DNA from: Dendrocalamus latiflorus
Taxonomy: Eukaryota > Streptophyta > Magnoliopsida > Poales > Poaceae
Direction: 5' to 3'
DNA: 64,000 nucleotides
NCBI GenBank assembly: GCA_017311315.1
Contig: CM029654.1
Coordinates: forward strand, 27,818,778-27,882,777
Positions 45,366-56,628 of the stretch are shown piece after piece. The translations under genes were made by a program, and so were the position numbers. Every line of letters starts with the position of its first letter. Position 1 is the stretch's first letter. The notes beneath the pieces were generated by a model that was not told the DNA's origin, ran no database searches, and was given only the letters and a program-made list of their open reading frames with translations.

Positions 45366-46430
45366 TCCGGAGATGGTGAGTACCACACCACTCACAAACA
45401 TGCTGGGTCTCTTCACAATCTTCTTTAAAGAGATCATCGCGTAAACTCCTCCAGGCTGTCTAAGAGTCGGTAATCACCAACAGTAAGGCCAATGATGTTT
45501 GCCTGAAGGTTTTCCAGTGCCACAATGATCAACTAGATGATACAATGCACTTGAATACTCTCAACAATCTCAAAATAGAGTAAATGAGTTGAATAGAGAG
45601 TAGCAAGAACTCATGTGTATTCAATGAGGTCCAAGAAGAGCTCCTTACTGCTGCTGGGGAGGTATTTATAGCCTCCACCCACTAGGATGACAGTTGGAGT
45701 CGAAATCCCCAACAATTAGAGGATGCGGTACTATTGCACCTACTATTCAATGGCTACTTAAGGTTCATTAAATGTACAGAAACTAGTTGTTAAGTCAAAT
45801 TTCGGTAGTACCGTACTCATAGGGCCTGATAGTACCGTACCTTAGCTGCGGTAGTACTGATTTCCAGAGGACAAAAAATACTCCAAAAATGCATCTCTTT
45901 GGAAATTAGTTACCACCAACTAAAGCACGATCATACTGCTCTGTGGTACTACCGCACAACAAATGCAGACATACTGCTCTGCAGTACTACCATTCAACAC
46001 ATGTGATAGTATCGATTCAAGAAGAGACCAGAAATGCACTTCTCTGGAAATAAGCTACCAGCATGTAACTGTCGTTAGTACCGATGTAGCAGTACTACCA
46101 TTAATATGCCTATGGTCATACTGGTTTCCAAAGGAAAATTCGGAGAAGATTCCACATGCATGCATAATCTAAGTGACACAAAGTTAACTTCAAGTTACTA
46201 GTCATAACCCCTCCTTATAGTAGTGTATCTACTCTACAAATCCCTTTTTTTAACCAAACAACAAGACCGTTAAAAGCTATAAAGATGTTCTTAGACTACA
46301 ATACACCTTTGCCTTGAGTCGTGTCTTGATTCATGTTAATCTTTGGTCACTTTTGTATGCCTTTTTCATGATGTCAACAAAATCTAAGACTAAACATTTC
46401 AATCATCTTAATAGTCCATTTAAGCATTGT
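45366..46430 (-). other. Degenerate LTR-like sequence
   Basis: It lies where the 5' LTR of the minus-strand Copia relic should be. GAGGTATTTATAGCC near 45659 is a reversed TATA region, and GTAGTACCG / CGGTACTAC motifs recur between 45800 and 46110. Ends and target duplication not found. Confidence 0.45.
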
Positions 46431-46924
46431 CGTAATTAATTATCAAAATCATTTTTAGTGGCCTAAATGCTTCGGCCAAACCCAAAACTGTTTTCAAATT
46501 TTCTGATTTTCATTTTCTGAATTGATTTGGGTTTGAATTTTAGTTTTGGTTTTGAATTCAAATTTGGGTTTTGAATCTGATTTGAGCTCTATTTTTGGTT
46601 TTGAAGTTGGATTTGAATTCATACTAAATTTTGAATTTGGACTTGCCTTGAATCTGGTTTACAATTAGAATTTTGTTTTTGCCAAAATTTGAATTGTACT
46701 CAAATCAATTTCATTATCAAATTTTCAAAAGTACACAAATTGGGGTGTTGCACCTAGCTCGGCAGGCGCCTACCGAGCTCCTCTAACTCGACAGGTGGTA
46801 CCGCGGTCGTGAAGAGGACCAAAATTAAAAATTTATGCATCGCAGAGTCAAATTTGAAAAAGGAAGGGGCCAAAACTGAAATTTTGTGTATTGGAGGGTC
46901 AGATTTGAAAAAATAATGCATAGG
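46431..46924. other. T/A-rich low-complexity DNA, possible LTR remnant
   Basis: Repeated TTTGAATTTGG / GGTTTTGAAT words from 46500 to 46720, then TTGGGGTGTTGCACCTAG, similar to a worn Gypsy LTR end. No gene. Confidence 0.4.
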
Positions 46925-48264
46925 TGATTGCAATGTTAACACCATTGTAGCTTTGTTTGTTGCTTACAAAGAAGAGCACAAAAACAACCACAGTAAGTAT
47001 ATATGTGAGATACACCAAAGTACGACGGTACTCGTTGTCCGAAGCACCATGACCTTAGTGTAGAGATCATCATATCAGTCCTAGTTCAATCTCCATATAT
47101 GTCTGGGAAATACGGTGGTAGATTGGAAAGTCAGCAAAGACGACCGGACACCTCGGTATTGAATGCAGAGCAATGGAGACAATGTTTAGACGAGAGGGCA
47201 CCGTTGATACCTGCCAGCTGCTCAACATACTTCGGGACAGGGGATCTCGCGGGGCTTCACGTGCTCCAACTAACGTCTACGGTCTACCATCTAACTTCTA
47301 GTTTTTTTTGTATTTTTCATCTTTTCTAGTTTTTCTTGTATTCTTTTGTATTATATATACTGATATAATTTTTTATTTTTTAAATATTTTAAAATTTAAT
47401 TGCACAGAAAAAGTTACCCTCAGCAAAAAAACAAATCATAAAAAAGCTAGAAGTTTTAAGTTTTAAGCTCAATTGAGCACACCCGGCTCGCACACTTGAG
47501 GGCCCATGTCCTCTCTCCATATTTTCATTCCAGCAATAAAAACAGATGGAAGTGACTATTGCATAGGCGATTGAAATTTTTTTATCTTCTAGTCATTTAA
47601 AATTGCACTCTGAATCACGTAAAGTTGTAGGTGTTTTTTTAGGGGGCTGCAACTTCAGTTGATTGAAAGTGCAATTTCAGATAACTGAAAGATAAAAAAA
47701 ATTTAGTCGCATGTGCAATAACAAAACTGAAAACAGATATATCTGGAATAAGCAGCTGCATTCTGAGGTCACCGGTTGACTTCCATAGGTGGTCATATAA
47801 GACAAGGGTGATTTGGACTACCAAATTAAATAAATGCCTCAGCCAAAAGGTGGTCGTTCTCAATGGCGAAGGTTGCGATGTTCTGTCCGCCAAGATGTAT
47901 GAGGAGAAAAGGTGTCCACGAGAAAGCCAGTTGATGGGTTCCTATGAACATATCCTTTCCGTTGGTGGCATCCCCGTGTCAAGAGAGGAAGCATTAGGGT
48001 ATACACAGCTACCAAGTTTGCTCACAAATAAACTACCCAAATAAAAATCCAAGGAATTTGATGGTGGTAAGCCATCGGAGCTCGCCAGTAGAGGAGGAAA
48101 ATCTGTAATGTAAAGCTAAAGAGCACTATTAGCTGGATTTCCCACTCATTGAATCGTTGCAACAATCTTTTCATTATGTTACGGAGAGAGTAATGCATCA
48201 TGGAAATCGGACTCCCATGTTTTCTTTTTCTCCAAATAATACTCAAGCATAGGGCAAGGTACAT
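46925..48264 (-). pseudogene. DUF4220-type membrane protein pseudogene
   Basis: A broken relative of the intact gene at 48321-50240, on the same strand. FNEWEIQLIVLFSFTLQIF (about 48165-48105) matches FEWEIQLLVLLSFTLQLF. WLRHLFNLVVQITLVLY (about 47840-47790) matches WLRHFLNLVVQVVLALY. Further nucleotide matches lie at 47500-47560 (against 49736-49795) and 46925-47095 (against 49360-49510). There are frameshifts, a MITE at 47252-47485, and the C-terminal half is absent. Pieces keep the order of the functional gene, so this is a decayed tandem duplicate, not scattered fragments. Confidence 0.8.
47252..47485. mobile_element. MITE inside the DUF4220 pseudogene
   Basis: Inverted copy of the TAAATTTAAAAA-core family (AAATATTTTAAAATTTAATTG, then AAGCTAGAAGTTTTAAG). 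It has no counterpart in the intact gene. Ends are approximate. Confidence 0.5.
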
Positions 48265-48320
48265 AACACGTGGATGGATTAGATATTTTCTTTTTCTTCA
48301 AATAATACATGGATTTCTAG

Positions 48321-50240
48321 CTATTTTTTCTTTTTCCTGACATCGAAGGCGTAGACTTCCTCCAATCTGGTGCCAGCAACAGGAGCATTGGTGATTCGGA
48401 TCATTTTTAGCTCGGAATCCCCGAGCCCTTGCTGTGCCATGAGCAGCCAGGCCAAGGTGATGGGCTCCACTCGTCTGGCCAGCAGCGCCGCGTGCGCCTC
48501 CGGCCGCGACTTGCCGGCGGCGTAGATGAGGAGCCTCGCCCACATGTCTCTCAGCTCCTCCAGTGTTTCCTTGTTTGCCTTCGGATCGTAGTCCCCATAT
48601 GCATCGCTGACCATCTGGTTAATTGCCTCTCTGGACCCGCAACGCTTATGTGGCAATTCTTCCAGCGTAGCTACCGCGTTGGTATTGAGCGGCAGCATGG
48701 AAGGGTGGGCAACCAAAAGGTACATCATGTAGTTGGACAGTTTCTGGCATACCTTCACCATAACTTTAATGTCTGCTGCTTCATTCGCCTTCATGTCCGA
48801 AGGAGGATATTTACTCAAGTGTAGCTGTGTGAACACATGCAGCCCGACAATAGCATAACCAAAATCCCCAACAAAGGCAGCTTGTGTTTCTTCCAACAAC
48901 GGGCGAATATGCAGCCATTCTCGGGGCCCCTCGGAGAATTCATCACGAAAGCGACTGATCCCCTCTACAACACACCCCATCGTCTCCTCATCCGCCTCCA
49001 CGTACTCGGTGTCTAACAGCTTGCTCATCCAAAATAGTTTTTCCTTTTCAGCACCGACTAAATTCACCAACATTCTGACCACGGTCATCACCAGTTGACT
49101 GCATGTCTTTGGTTGGTCGCTGCCAGCCAACCAGTTCAGCCGGTTGTACTGACCCATCGAATTTGACCATACCTTTCTCTCCGGCCATCCAATGTCACTG
49201 GTAAAAAGGAACCAGGACAAGTGGGCAAGCCTGTCGCAATTCCAATATTTCAACCATGCCCAAGTCCATGGTGACATCATGAAAATAAACATTGCACAAA
49301 GATCCAGGAAAAAGCCTCCGATAAATAGTGAATAGGTAATTGCAATGTCAGCTCTACTATACCTCCGTTTGTCGCTTGCAAGGAAGAGCACAAAAGCAAT
49401 CACCGCAGATATCTGAGAGATGCATCGAAATATAATGCCAATCCTTGTTCTGAGCACAAGAGCTTTAGTGTAGAGATCATCGTACATCATGCCAAGCTCA
49501 AGTTTCAACACCTTGAGCATTCTTTTGGTGTCTTGTACTGCTTCTGGACTCAAGTGGCTATCTGATGACAAGGTTCGCCGTGCAAAGACATCGAGGACAT
49601 TTTGCATTGAACTCAGACCATCCAAAAGGATGTGAGAATAGTAATCAGGAGCCACATTGATCACTTCCGGCAACTGTTGCTTGTACGGATGTCCAGTGGA
49701 CCTCTCGAGGTTTTGAAAGCTCCCGCACTTCAGAGACCACGTCCTTTCTCCGTACTTGATAATTCCAGCAATAAACACGAAGACACCCGAAATTAGAAGC
49801 TTCGTGCTATGTCTTCCAATCGACTTCCAGAAAACATACAAAGCTAGGACAACTTGCACCACCAAATTCAAGAAATGCCTCAACCACAAGTTATTATCCT
49901 CCATGGCGAAAGCGGTAATGGTGTCCTGCCCACCAAGATGGATGAGGAAGAAGGGTGCCCAAAAGAAAGCTAGAGGCTGGGTTCTGCTTAATATGTGTCT
50001 TACAATGGCGACATCATGATGTCGTGAGAGGTAGCCGAGGGAATAAACTGCTACCCAGTCTGCCCCTAGATATGATGTCCAAATGGAGAGCCTAAGAAAC
50101 ATGTTGGTGTTGCGCCCCCGAAGGCTGCCAATAAAAAAGAGGAACAGTTGAAGTGTGAAGCTGAGGAGCACAAGCAGCTGGATTTCCCACTCAAAAAATA
50201 GTTTCACCAAACTCTCCATCGCATAATAGATTCTCTGCAT
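48321..50240 (-). CDS. DUF4220/DUF594 domain membrane protein, 639 aa, single coding exon
   Basis: The function is unknown; the family is plant-specific and strongly expanded in grasses. An N-terminal DUF4220 region has hydrophobic segments WEIQLLVLLSFTLQLFLFFI, YLGADWVAVYSLGYL, PLAFFWAPFFLIHLGG, FLNLVVQVVLALYVFW and LLISGVFVFIAGII. A middle part has two more (ISQISAVIAFVLFLAS; ITYSLFIGGFFLDLCAMFIF) followed by WLKYWNCDRL. The C-terminal DUF594-type segment includes SNYMMYLLVAHPSMLPL and is followed by LRDMWARLLIYAAGKSRPEAHA. It ends with a basic tail. I chose the ATG at 50240 (MQRIYYAMESL) because a splice acceptor (TATCCAACAG) lies 10 bases upstream, implying a leader intron; the frame stays open further upstream (to an ATG at 50333), but that part would be intron. 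Membrane location is inferred from the segments. A decayed relative lies immediately downstream. Confidence 0.9.
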   Translation of the reverse strand: MQRIYYAMESLVKLFFEWEIQLLVLLSFTLQLFLFFIGSLRGRNTNMFLRLSIWTSYLGADWVAVYSLGYLSRHHDVAIVRHILSRTQPLAFFWAPFFLIHLGGQDTITAFAMEDNNLWLRHFLNLVVQVVLALYVFWKSIGRHSTKLLISGVFVFIAGIIKYGERTWSLKCGSFQNLERSTGHPYKQQLPEVINVAPDYYSHILLDGLSSMQNVLDVFARRTLSSDSHLSPEAVQDTKRMLKVLKLELGMMYDDLYTKALVLRTRIGIIFRCISQISAVIAFVLFLASDKRRYSRADIAITYSLFIGGFFLDLCAMFIFMMSPWTWAWLKYWNCDRLAHLSWFLFTSDIGWPERKVWSNSMGQYNRLNWLAGSDQPKTCSQLVMTVVRMLVNLVGAEKEKLFWMSKLLDTEYVEADEETMGCVVEGISRFRDEFSEGPREWLHIRPLLEETQAAFVGDFGYAIVGLHVFTQLHLSKYPPSDMKANEAADIKVMVKVCQKLSNYMMYLLVAHPSMLPLNTNAVATLEELPHKRCGSREAINQMVSDAYGDYDPKANKETLEELRDMWARLLIYAAGKSRPEAHAALLARRVEPITLAWLLMAQQGLGDSELKMIRITNAPVAGTRLEEVYAFDVRKKKK

Positions 50241-50503
50241 GCCACAGCCACCTGTTGGATACAATAATAATAAGTTACATAATTTAGTGCGACTTTTGCA
50301 AAGTAGCAAAAATACATGTTCATATACTACCACCAGTACAAAGTAGATGTTATTTTGGCTTTCTGCATGTACAACGAGATAGTAGCCAATGACCTAGTTA
50401 GTGAGATTCTTTGCCCTGCTAATTATACCCACATTATACCCCGTCTACACCAATTGAAGGTTTTAGTAAGTACCAAAGGTATCTAAAAAATCTCACACCA
50501 ATT
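50241..50503 (-). other. Leader intron and upstream region of the DUF4220 gene
   Basis: TATTGTATCCAACAG (minus strand, ending at 50252) is a good acceptor with a pyrimidine/T-rich lead. The matching donor and first exon were not identified; the CACTA element at 50504 lies just upstream and may have moved or replaced the promoter. Confidence 0.45.
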
Positions 50504-50549
50504 CACTGCTACAGAGAAGGTCATACTGGACGGTTCCTCGATGCTGTCA

Positions 50550-50905
50550 GCATTGCAATTATCATAGACGGCTTTACATACATGATCGTCTATGTTAGTA
50601 GCGATGGGTAGAATTATCTGTGATACATAATTACCCTAAATGGTTCGTATTAAGAATCATCTGTGAATTATCACAGATGGTTCTAAGTCACGCATTATCA
50701 CAGACAGTTCTTGAATCGTCAGTTATAATGCGCAGATAGTTCTAATAAAGATCTCTATGTGAAGTATCTACCACATCGCAGACGGTTCCATAATAGAACC
50801 GTCTGTGATGTGGTACATATCACAGACGATTCAATTATAGAACTGTCTATGATATTAATACCACAGATAGTTTCATAATAGAACTGTCTGTGATAGTTCC
50901 TCCTA
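50550..50905. repeat. 5' subterminal repeats of the CACTA element
   Basis: Alternating copies of CACAGACGGTTC and GAACCGTCTGTGAT with a few substitutions each, in both orientations; these would be transposase-binding sites. Confidence 0.8.
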
Positions 50906-51531
50906 TAAGTAGTGCTCCGCTAGGTTTTACACCCTCACTCACTCACTCGGTCACATCCTTTCGCCTCATTACCTCCCGACACCTCCTCTCCTCCTGACGC
51001 CTAACCGAACCCAACTCGCCACCATCGCCCCTAGCTGGATCCGACTTGAATCCTTCAGTTCAAGCGCAGAGATGGTGAGGCACCATCGCCCCCAGCCGAA
51101 TCCATTTTTGTTCCAGTCGAATTCGTCATCGATCGTCACCCCTAGCTGAATCCACCGTCGCCCCAGCCGGACTCACCATCGGTCATTGCCCCCAGTCGAA
51201 TCCACCATCACCCTAGGTACTCTACCCTTCCCTCAGCCTCCAGTCTCTCTTATGCTCTGTGTTTAGCTCAAGGAAGCTTAGACATAAGGATTTGGATCTT
51301 GTGAGAGCATGCATGCATGAGTTTGTTTAGCATTGGTTGTTCAAAAGGTCAATTCTATATTTACTGTCTTCATAGATGCCCCACCAAAGCTGCAAATTTC
51401 TGTGCAATTAGTTCTATTTTCTGCACTTCTATGAATTATACTCGATATAGAGATTTGCTTCCAAAACAAGGAGCACCTAGGTCGCACTGGAGGCCTTGGG
51501 GTTTACGTACTTTGGAGGCAGGGATTCTCAG

Positions 51532-53600
51532 ATGACTCTGAAGCGTATAGGAGAAGGAAGAGATCCAAGCCGAGTGCGAGAAATAGTTGAAACAAGAGAT
51601 TCATGCACAACTTCAAGGAGAGCTAACTACTTCACTTCGAGGAGAGATAACTGCCTTACTTTAAGGAGAGATAGATTCATTGAGAAAAAACTAAATCAAG
51701 TCTGCAACCAGCTGCAAGCCACCCACATGATTACGATAGCTAGTCCCTGTAACATCCTAATTTTCAGAGCCTTTTTCAAGCATTTAAAAATAAAATTAAC
51801 CATTTGGATTTTTTTCTAGAATTAATTCAAACTTAAAATAAGTTTTTATTAAATTAAAATTATTTAATATGACTAAATTAAACATGAACATTTGCTGAAA
51901 GTATTTTATTAGAGTTCTTTGTGCTTCAAGGATTTTTTTTTGGAATTTTTTGTGATTTTTCTGGATTTAATTCCTATTTTATAGAGCTTAAAAGGATATA
52001 TTTGAATTTCTCAAATTTGAAAAATCTTGAAAGATCAAAATCCTTCGGCCCATTAAACCACAGCCACGTGATATCCCCTAGTGCCATGCGTTAGCCATCC
52101 AACCAATCCTCGCATCGGCCTCCAGATTCTAGCTGAGGACAAGTGTCCTTCATCCATCGGCCTTGGAACTATTCATCAATGCCATCCGCTGCTACCGTTC
52201 AATCCTTGGCATGGCCACATGTTGCCCATCCATGCCACCAGCTACTGCTCATCATTTTCCTTGCGGTCTCTTCGCTGTCGTGCACCGCTCGGTCTTTCCA
52301 CTGCCGTAGCCACCCTAGACTCAATGTCCGTGTCCGAGCCGCTGCTCGCCGTGCTTGCCTTGGACTCCGCAGTGTCTGTGTATAAAAGCCAAGCCCTCCT
52401 CCTAGTCCTCTGTACCCCACTGCTGAGTCTCATCGCCTTCGTCATTGCCACCGAGTGGGTCGTCGTTCTCGTTACCGACCGCCGCTCGTTGACTTCTCGA
52501 CCGCTGTTGTCGACCTCTTGCTTGTGCGCAACCACCATGCACCACCGCCATCACTTTCACCTACAACACCATCCTTTTCAGCCGTTGAATGGCTAGTTCA
52601 CGGGTGAATGGTTAGTTCACGGGTGGTTCATTGGAGTGAATGGTCAGTTCACTTATGGTTACTCTTGATTCCTTTGATTATTTACTTATTAATCATTTTT
52701 AAAGTTTCCCTTTCAATCTATGTACTGTATTTACTCTAAATTGTTGCTTTGTACAAAATAACATTTCAGCCATCCATTGGTAAGTTTTGCATACTATATT
52801 GCATTCTTTGTTACAAATGACTTGCTGAGTACTCTATGTACTCACGGTTATATCTACATTTGCTGTTAAAGAAGAAGGACCATATCAGCAGGAGGTACCT
52901 GAAGGAGGATACTTCGATGACTTCGCGAATTAGCACTTTGCTCTCTAGTCTATTGCCTATGGGCATGTCGAATGGCCACTTCGCCTTCGTTGTGTTTCTG
53001 CTGCAAGTTTCTTAAGCCTTTCAGGCTATTAATTGTAAGGTTGGTCATAAGGTCGTAACTCTGATAATTAATAATATTTGAGTCTTTTCTTAGTAAGTCA
53101 TGATATGGTTGATATTTCATCTATGTTTACACTGTGTGCACTAGCGTGATCCTAGATGAGTGCAGAATACATAGGAGAGTCTGGATTTGCATATTCGGGT
53201 CTCGACGATCCCCTCAATGTTGGAGCAGCCACTTACCTATCGACAATACCTAGGTAATGTACATCTTTACAATGCTATATAGATAGACCTAGTGGATGCC
53301 TTAGCTCATTGTGTATCGTTATGTAGGAGCCCATGCCGTGCAATCTTAGAGTCGGCCTTGTTGGCTCCATTCCCATTGAGGCAGGTGGGGATGGCCTATC
53401 CATACCTGCTAGGGACGATGGTGCATGGTGCCCAACTAGGGACCAGTTTCACGAAGTCCAGGTGGACATGATTACTGAAGTTTTTAGGGCCGTCCCACTT
53501 GAGAACCCCCCAAACAAAGGCATCATGACACTAGGCGATGACGTCCACACATTTGTCCAGTGACCCAAGAGGGACATTACCCTGGACCCTATAGTACCGC
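51532..53600 (+). pseudogene. CACTA element internal ORF, split by a solo LTR
   Basis: Upstream part: MTLKRIGEGRDPSRVREIVE through SLRRDRFIEKKLNQ-like sequence to MITIAS at 51747. Across the LTR the frame continues PLNVGAATYLSTIPR. Farther on, GLVGSIPIEAGGDGLSIPA, PLENPPNKGIMTLGDDVHTFVQ (then TGA at 53561 where Trp is expected) and PKRDITL fit the stretch that precedes the Ulp1 domain in plant transposon proteins. Stops and indels make it non-functional. The role is unknown. Confidence 0.6.
51748..53207 (+). repeat. Probable solo LTR, 1.46 kb, inside the CACTA ORF
   Basis: It starts TGTAACATCCTAATTTTCAG, a common Gypsy LTR opening, and ends near GGGTCTCGACG after GTGTGCACTAGCGTGATCC. The flanks GTCCC (51743-51747) and ATCCC (53208-53212) are a target duplication with one mismatch. 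The interior has a TATA-like GTATAAAAGCC at 52379. Open frames at 52081-52596 are compositional. Confidence 0.65.
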
Positions 53601-53869
53601 AATCTCCACACGACCATGCCTATCCACTAGAACCCTATAAGACTCCACCTCAACCTCCACTTCAAAAGGCCACCGTATCAGCTGCTGTGGAGATAACACC
53701 AAACAAACAAAAAAACATGCCGAGTCATTTCCTGGGAAGATGTATCGCAAGCAAGGTGCTAAGGCCACATCGAAGAAGATTAAGTCACCTCTCAAGCCCT
53801 GGACGTACTCCCTTGGAATGTCATTGGTCCCTGAGTCATAATTACCTAGCCTTAGACTGACTTGCAGGA

Positions 53870-55075
53870 GTTGGCATGCTTGGTACATGCAGAAGTCTGA
53901 TAAGCGGAAGCCAAACTAAGAAAGTGGATTCACTATCAGATACATGGAGGTGCATTTTCTCCACAACTCGGGCTTCTTCATCATGGGCTTCAATGAATTA
54001 TTCCAACTATTCAACCTCGACACCATCGCTGCCTCACTTCTACGATGCTGGACACTGTAAGCGTGTACAATCATGTTCTACATTCATGTAACGCTGATAA
54101 ATGTCATAACTCATTGCTTATGTGTAGATATGTGATCCAAGAAGCCTAGCGATAGCGAGAACCAGAGGGTTTCGTCAACCCAAACTTGGTCTCTGAGCAA
54201 TGCATCAATGAAAACTCATCCTACGTCCAAAATTACCTAACGATGGGATTGTTTGCTTAGAGTAACAAGAACTACATTCTACAACTAGGGGTAAGTACTT
54301 CACTAGTTGCTATACAAGTTTCATTTATATTTTATACGCAACATGAACTTAGGTTTAATGACTATGATGACATACATAAGTAGGTTGCACTGTATTCTGA
54401 TTGTGATTGTACCAAAGTGTAGCAAGGTAATGTACCTTGATTCCCTACTCGAGAAAGACCACAAATTCATCCGTGTGCAACAAACAATTGACAGGTAAAC
54501 TCATTTCCTCAATACATAACTCTATTGTAGTCTTCCCTTCATTTGCAATGGTTGAGACTAACTTTTTGGAATCACGTAGGTTGTTCAACACTTATGTTAT
54601 GAATGGAGGGAGACACAAGGAATCTAGTGCCAAACTACAGTACAAGACATGATTTTCGGTACCCACTATGACACAATAAGCCTATATCATACTTCATAAT
54701 AATGCCTCTAGAACTGACTATACCTATGTATGTAATTCTATTTTTACAGTGCCACTAGCAACTACAGGGCAACATATGTGAATTCTACGTTTGTTGCTAT
54801 ATGCAGGAAATCATAGACGCTAAGAGGAATGATCTAGAAGTTTGTCAATCTACCAATTATTTTTTATTATTAATATATATATAGGACGCTGAAATGGGGG
54901 CACCAAGGTGTCTGGGCACCAAACTTCCCTGTCTTTGGATTGCTTTTAGATGCATGCAAGTGTAATATATCAGGCAAACCCGTTAACATCCATTAATTCG
55001 AAAAGGCGTCAATTTGGAAAGAAAGTCAATCATGGATGAAAAATCTCAATTATAGAACCTAGACACCATGGTGAG

Positions 55076-55106
<31 letters not shown>

Positions 55107-55423
55107 TGTATGTATGTATGTATGTATGTATGTATGTATGTATGTATGTATGTATGTATGTATGTATGTATGTATGTATGTATGTATGTATGTATGTATG
55201 TATGTATGTATGTATGTATGTATGTATGTATGTATGTATGTATGCATGTATGCATGTATGTATGTATGCTTACAACTTTACTCCTATCGACAGGGCATGA
55301 AAAATTGACTCAGGTGCATTCGATCTTGACGAACTCTCTGAAGTTTGAGGATTGCTCTCCAATTTCTTGATGGCAGACGTCATTAACCCGAAGGGAGAGT
55401 TCAACCCCAACAACAATAATTAA
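53870..55423 (+). pseudogene. Ulp1-like (C48) cysteine protease pseudogene in the CACTA element
   Basis: Family members cleave SUMO from proteins; transposon-borne versions have unknown targets. Pieces in order: KWIHYQIHGGAF and FNELFQLFNLDTIAASLLRCW (53920-54055); RLHCILIVIVPKCSKVMYLDS (about 54384-54444), holding the His and Asp of the triad; FNTYVMNGGRHK; QGNICEFYV (about 54765-54792), holding the catalytic Cys; and a C-terminal FLMADVINPKGEF ending at 55423. All three triad residues survive, but frameshifts and stops occur throughout. About 400 bases of foreign sequence, including a TATG microsatellite, separate the Cys region from the C-terminus. Confidence 0.75.
55076..55268 (+). repeat. 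(TATG)n microsatellite, about 48 units
   Basis: Near-perfect tetranucleotide run with two TGCATG interruptions near the right end. It produces spurious repetitive frames (YVCM, HTYI) on both strands. Confidence 0.97.
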
Positions 55424-55669
55424 TAGATATTCAAACATTTGATTCAATTATAATTCATTCAGTTGTGCTTCATCAAACAATTCATTCAATTGTAATTCAT
55501 TCAGTTGTAACTCATTCAGTTGTAATTCATTTGTGAGATTTGTGTAATGATTATTGTGTGCTATAACATATGCAATTATCTATGATCTACTTGCTTGTTT
55601 TCATAGGGCATGGCTAGCATTTCCTAAGGCTAGCCGAAAAATAGAAAATATTTTAGGTAATCAAAGAGC

Positions 55670-55996
55670 TATCACAGATGGTTTGTAACACAAAACCATC
55701 TGAGATATATCAGGTATCATAGATGGTTATGTTTAAGAACCGTCTATGATATCTAACATTCAAATGGTTTTGTATATTAGCCACCTATGATATGTCAAAT
55801 ATCACAAATGGTTATATTTAAGAACCATTTATAATATCTGACATATCACAGATGGTTATTTTAAAAAACCATCTGTGTGACTTATTATATACGGTTTGAG
55901 AACAGTTTGTGATAACCACATATTATCATAGACACAATTAAGCAGATAGATCAGAAACCATCTGCGATGAGGGTTTAAAACCGTCTGTGATGACCC
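55670..55996. repeat. 3' subterminal repeats of the CACTA element
   Basis: About ten alternating copies of ATCACAGATGGTT and AACCATCTGTGA-like words, ending AAAACCGTCTGTGATGACCC just inside the terminus. Confidence 0.8.
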
Positions 55997-56010
55997 TTTG
56001 TGTGGTAGTG

Positions 56011-56628
56011 ATTCGTGACCAAAATAAATAAAAATATAACCTGTCAAACCAATAGACCATCTAATTCTAATGTCTTAAAGTAAACAAATTAAGGTAGATA
56101 GGTTTCCACTAGTTCATTTATGTTCAATTGTTACTTATATTCAGCTGTTTACATTTAGATTTACTTTACGCTTTTCAAATTACTTGTTCAATGTATTGAA
56201 ATGCAAAATATTTTGTACCCAATGTACAATCATTTGTTCATCAAGAATTTCAATAAAAGAGATTCTGATTATTAGGTTGTGCCAATCTAGTCCGTTGACT
56301 TTAGGCATATTGTTGACAATTATCTTTGAAGTTATATTTGCTTCCCATTGCAAGCCCCTTAAACACTACTCATGTTTTGTAAACGTGCCTAATTGGGCGT
56401 TAATTAGTGTACACTCTACCTGACATACCTTACAAGTACCTGAAGTGCTGGAATGAGTTATGCTTATCAACATGCAAACCTTGTTGGAAAGTCATATGGG
56501 TGGCTAGCATGGTCCTAAAATCCACTCAATGCCTAGTCCACTATGGGATGTTCTCACGAATGTATAGTATCTCGTTTACACTTTTATCCTCACTTCATTC
56601 CACATGGTCAACTAGACAAGTGTTTCGA
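56011..56628. other. AT-rich intergenic DNA
   Basis: No gene or repeat family recognised. Confidence 0.5.

Larger units (their letters stand above)
50504..56010 (+). mobile_element. CACTA transposon, 5.5 kb, both ends present, Ulp1-type gene
   Basis: Ends CACTGCTACAGAGAAGGTC and, reversed at the right, CACTACCACACAAAGGGTC pair at 14 of 19 positions. Both flanks carry ATT (50501-50503, 56011-56013), the 3-base duplication expected for CACTA elements. Subterminal arrays of CACAGACGGTT-type repeats lie at both ends (50550-50905, 55670-55996). Inside are remnants of one reading unit from about 51532 to 53600 and a Ulp1-like protease from 53870, plus a solo LTR (51748-53207) and a TATG microsatellite. 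No TNP2 transposase is seen, so it is non-autonomous or has lost that gene. Confidence 0.85.

Noticed and set aside
52081..52596. 171-codon plus-strand frame
   Set aside because: Falls within the probable solo LTR, is Ser/Leu/Pro low complexity, and shows no domain.
55046..55370. Long repetitive open frames on both strands (YVCM and HTYI repeats)
   Set aside because: Produced entirely by the TATG microsatellite.
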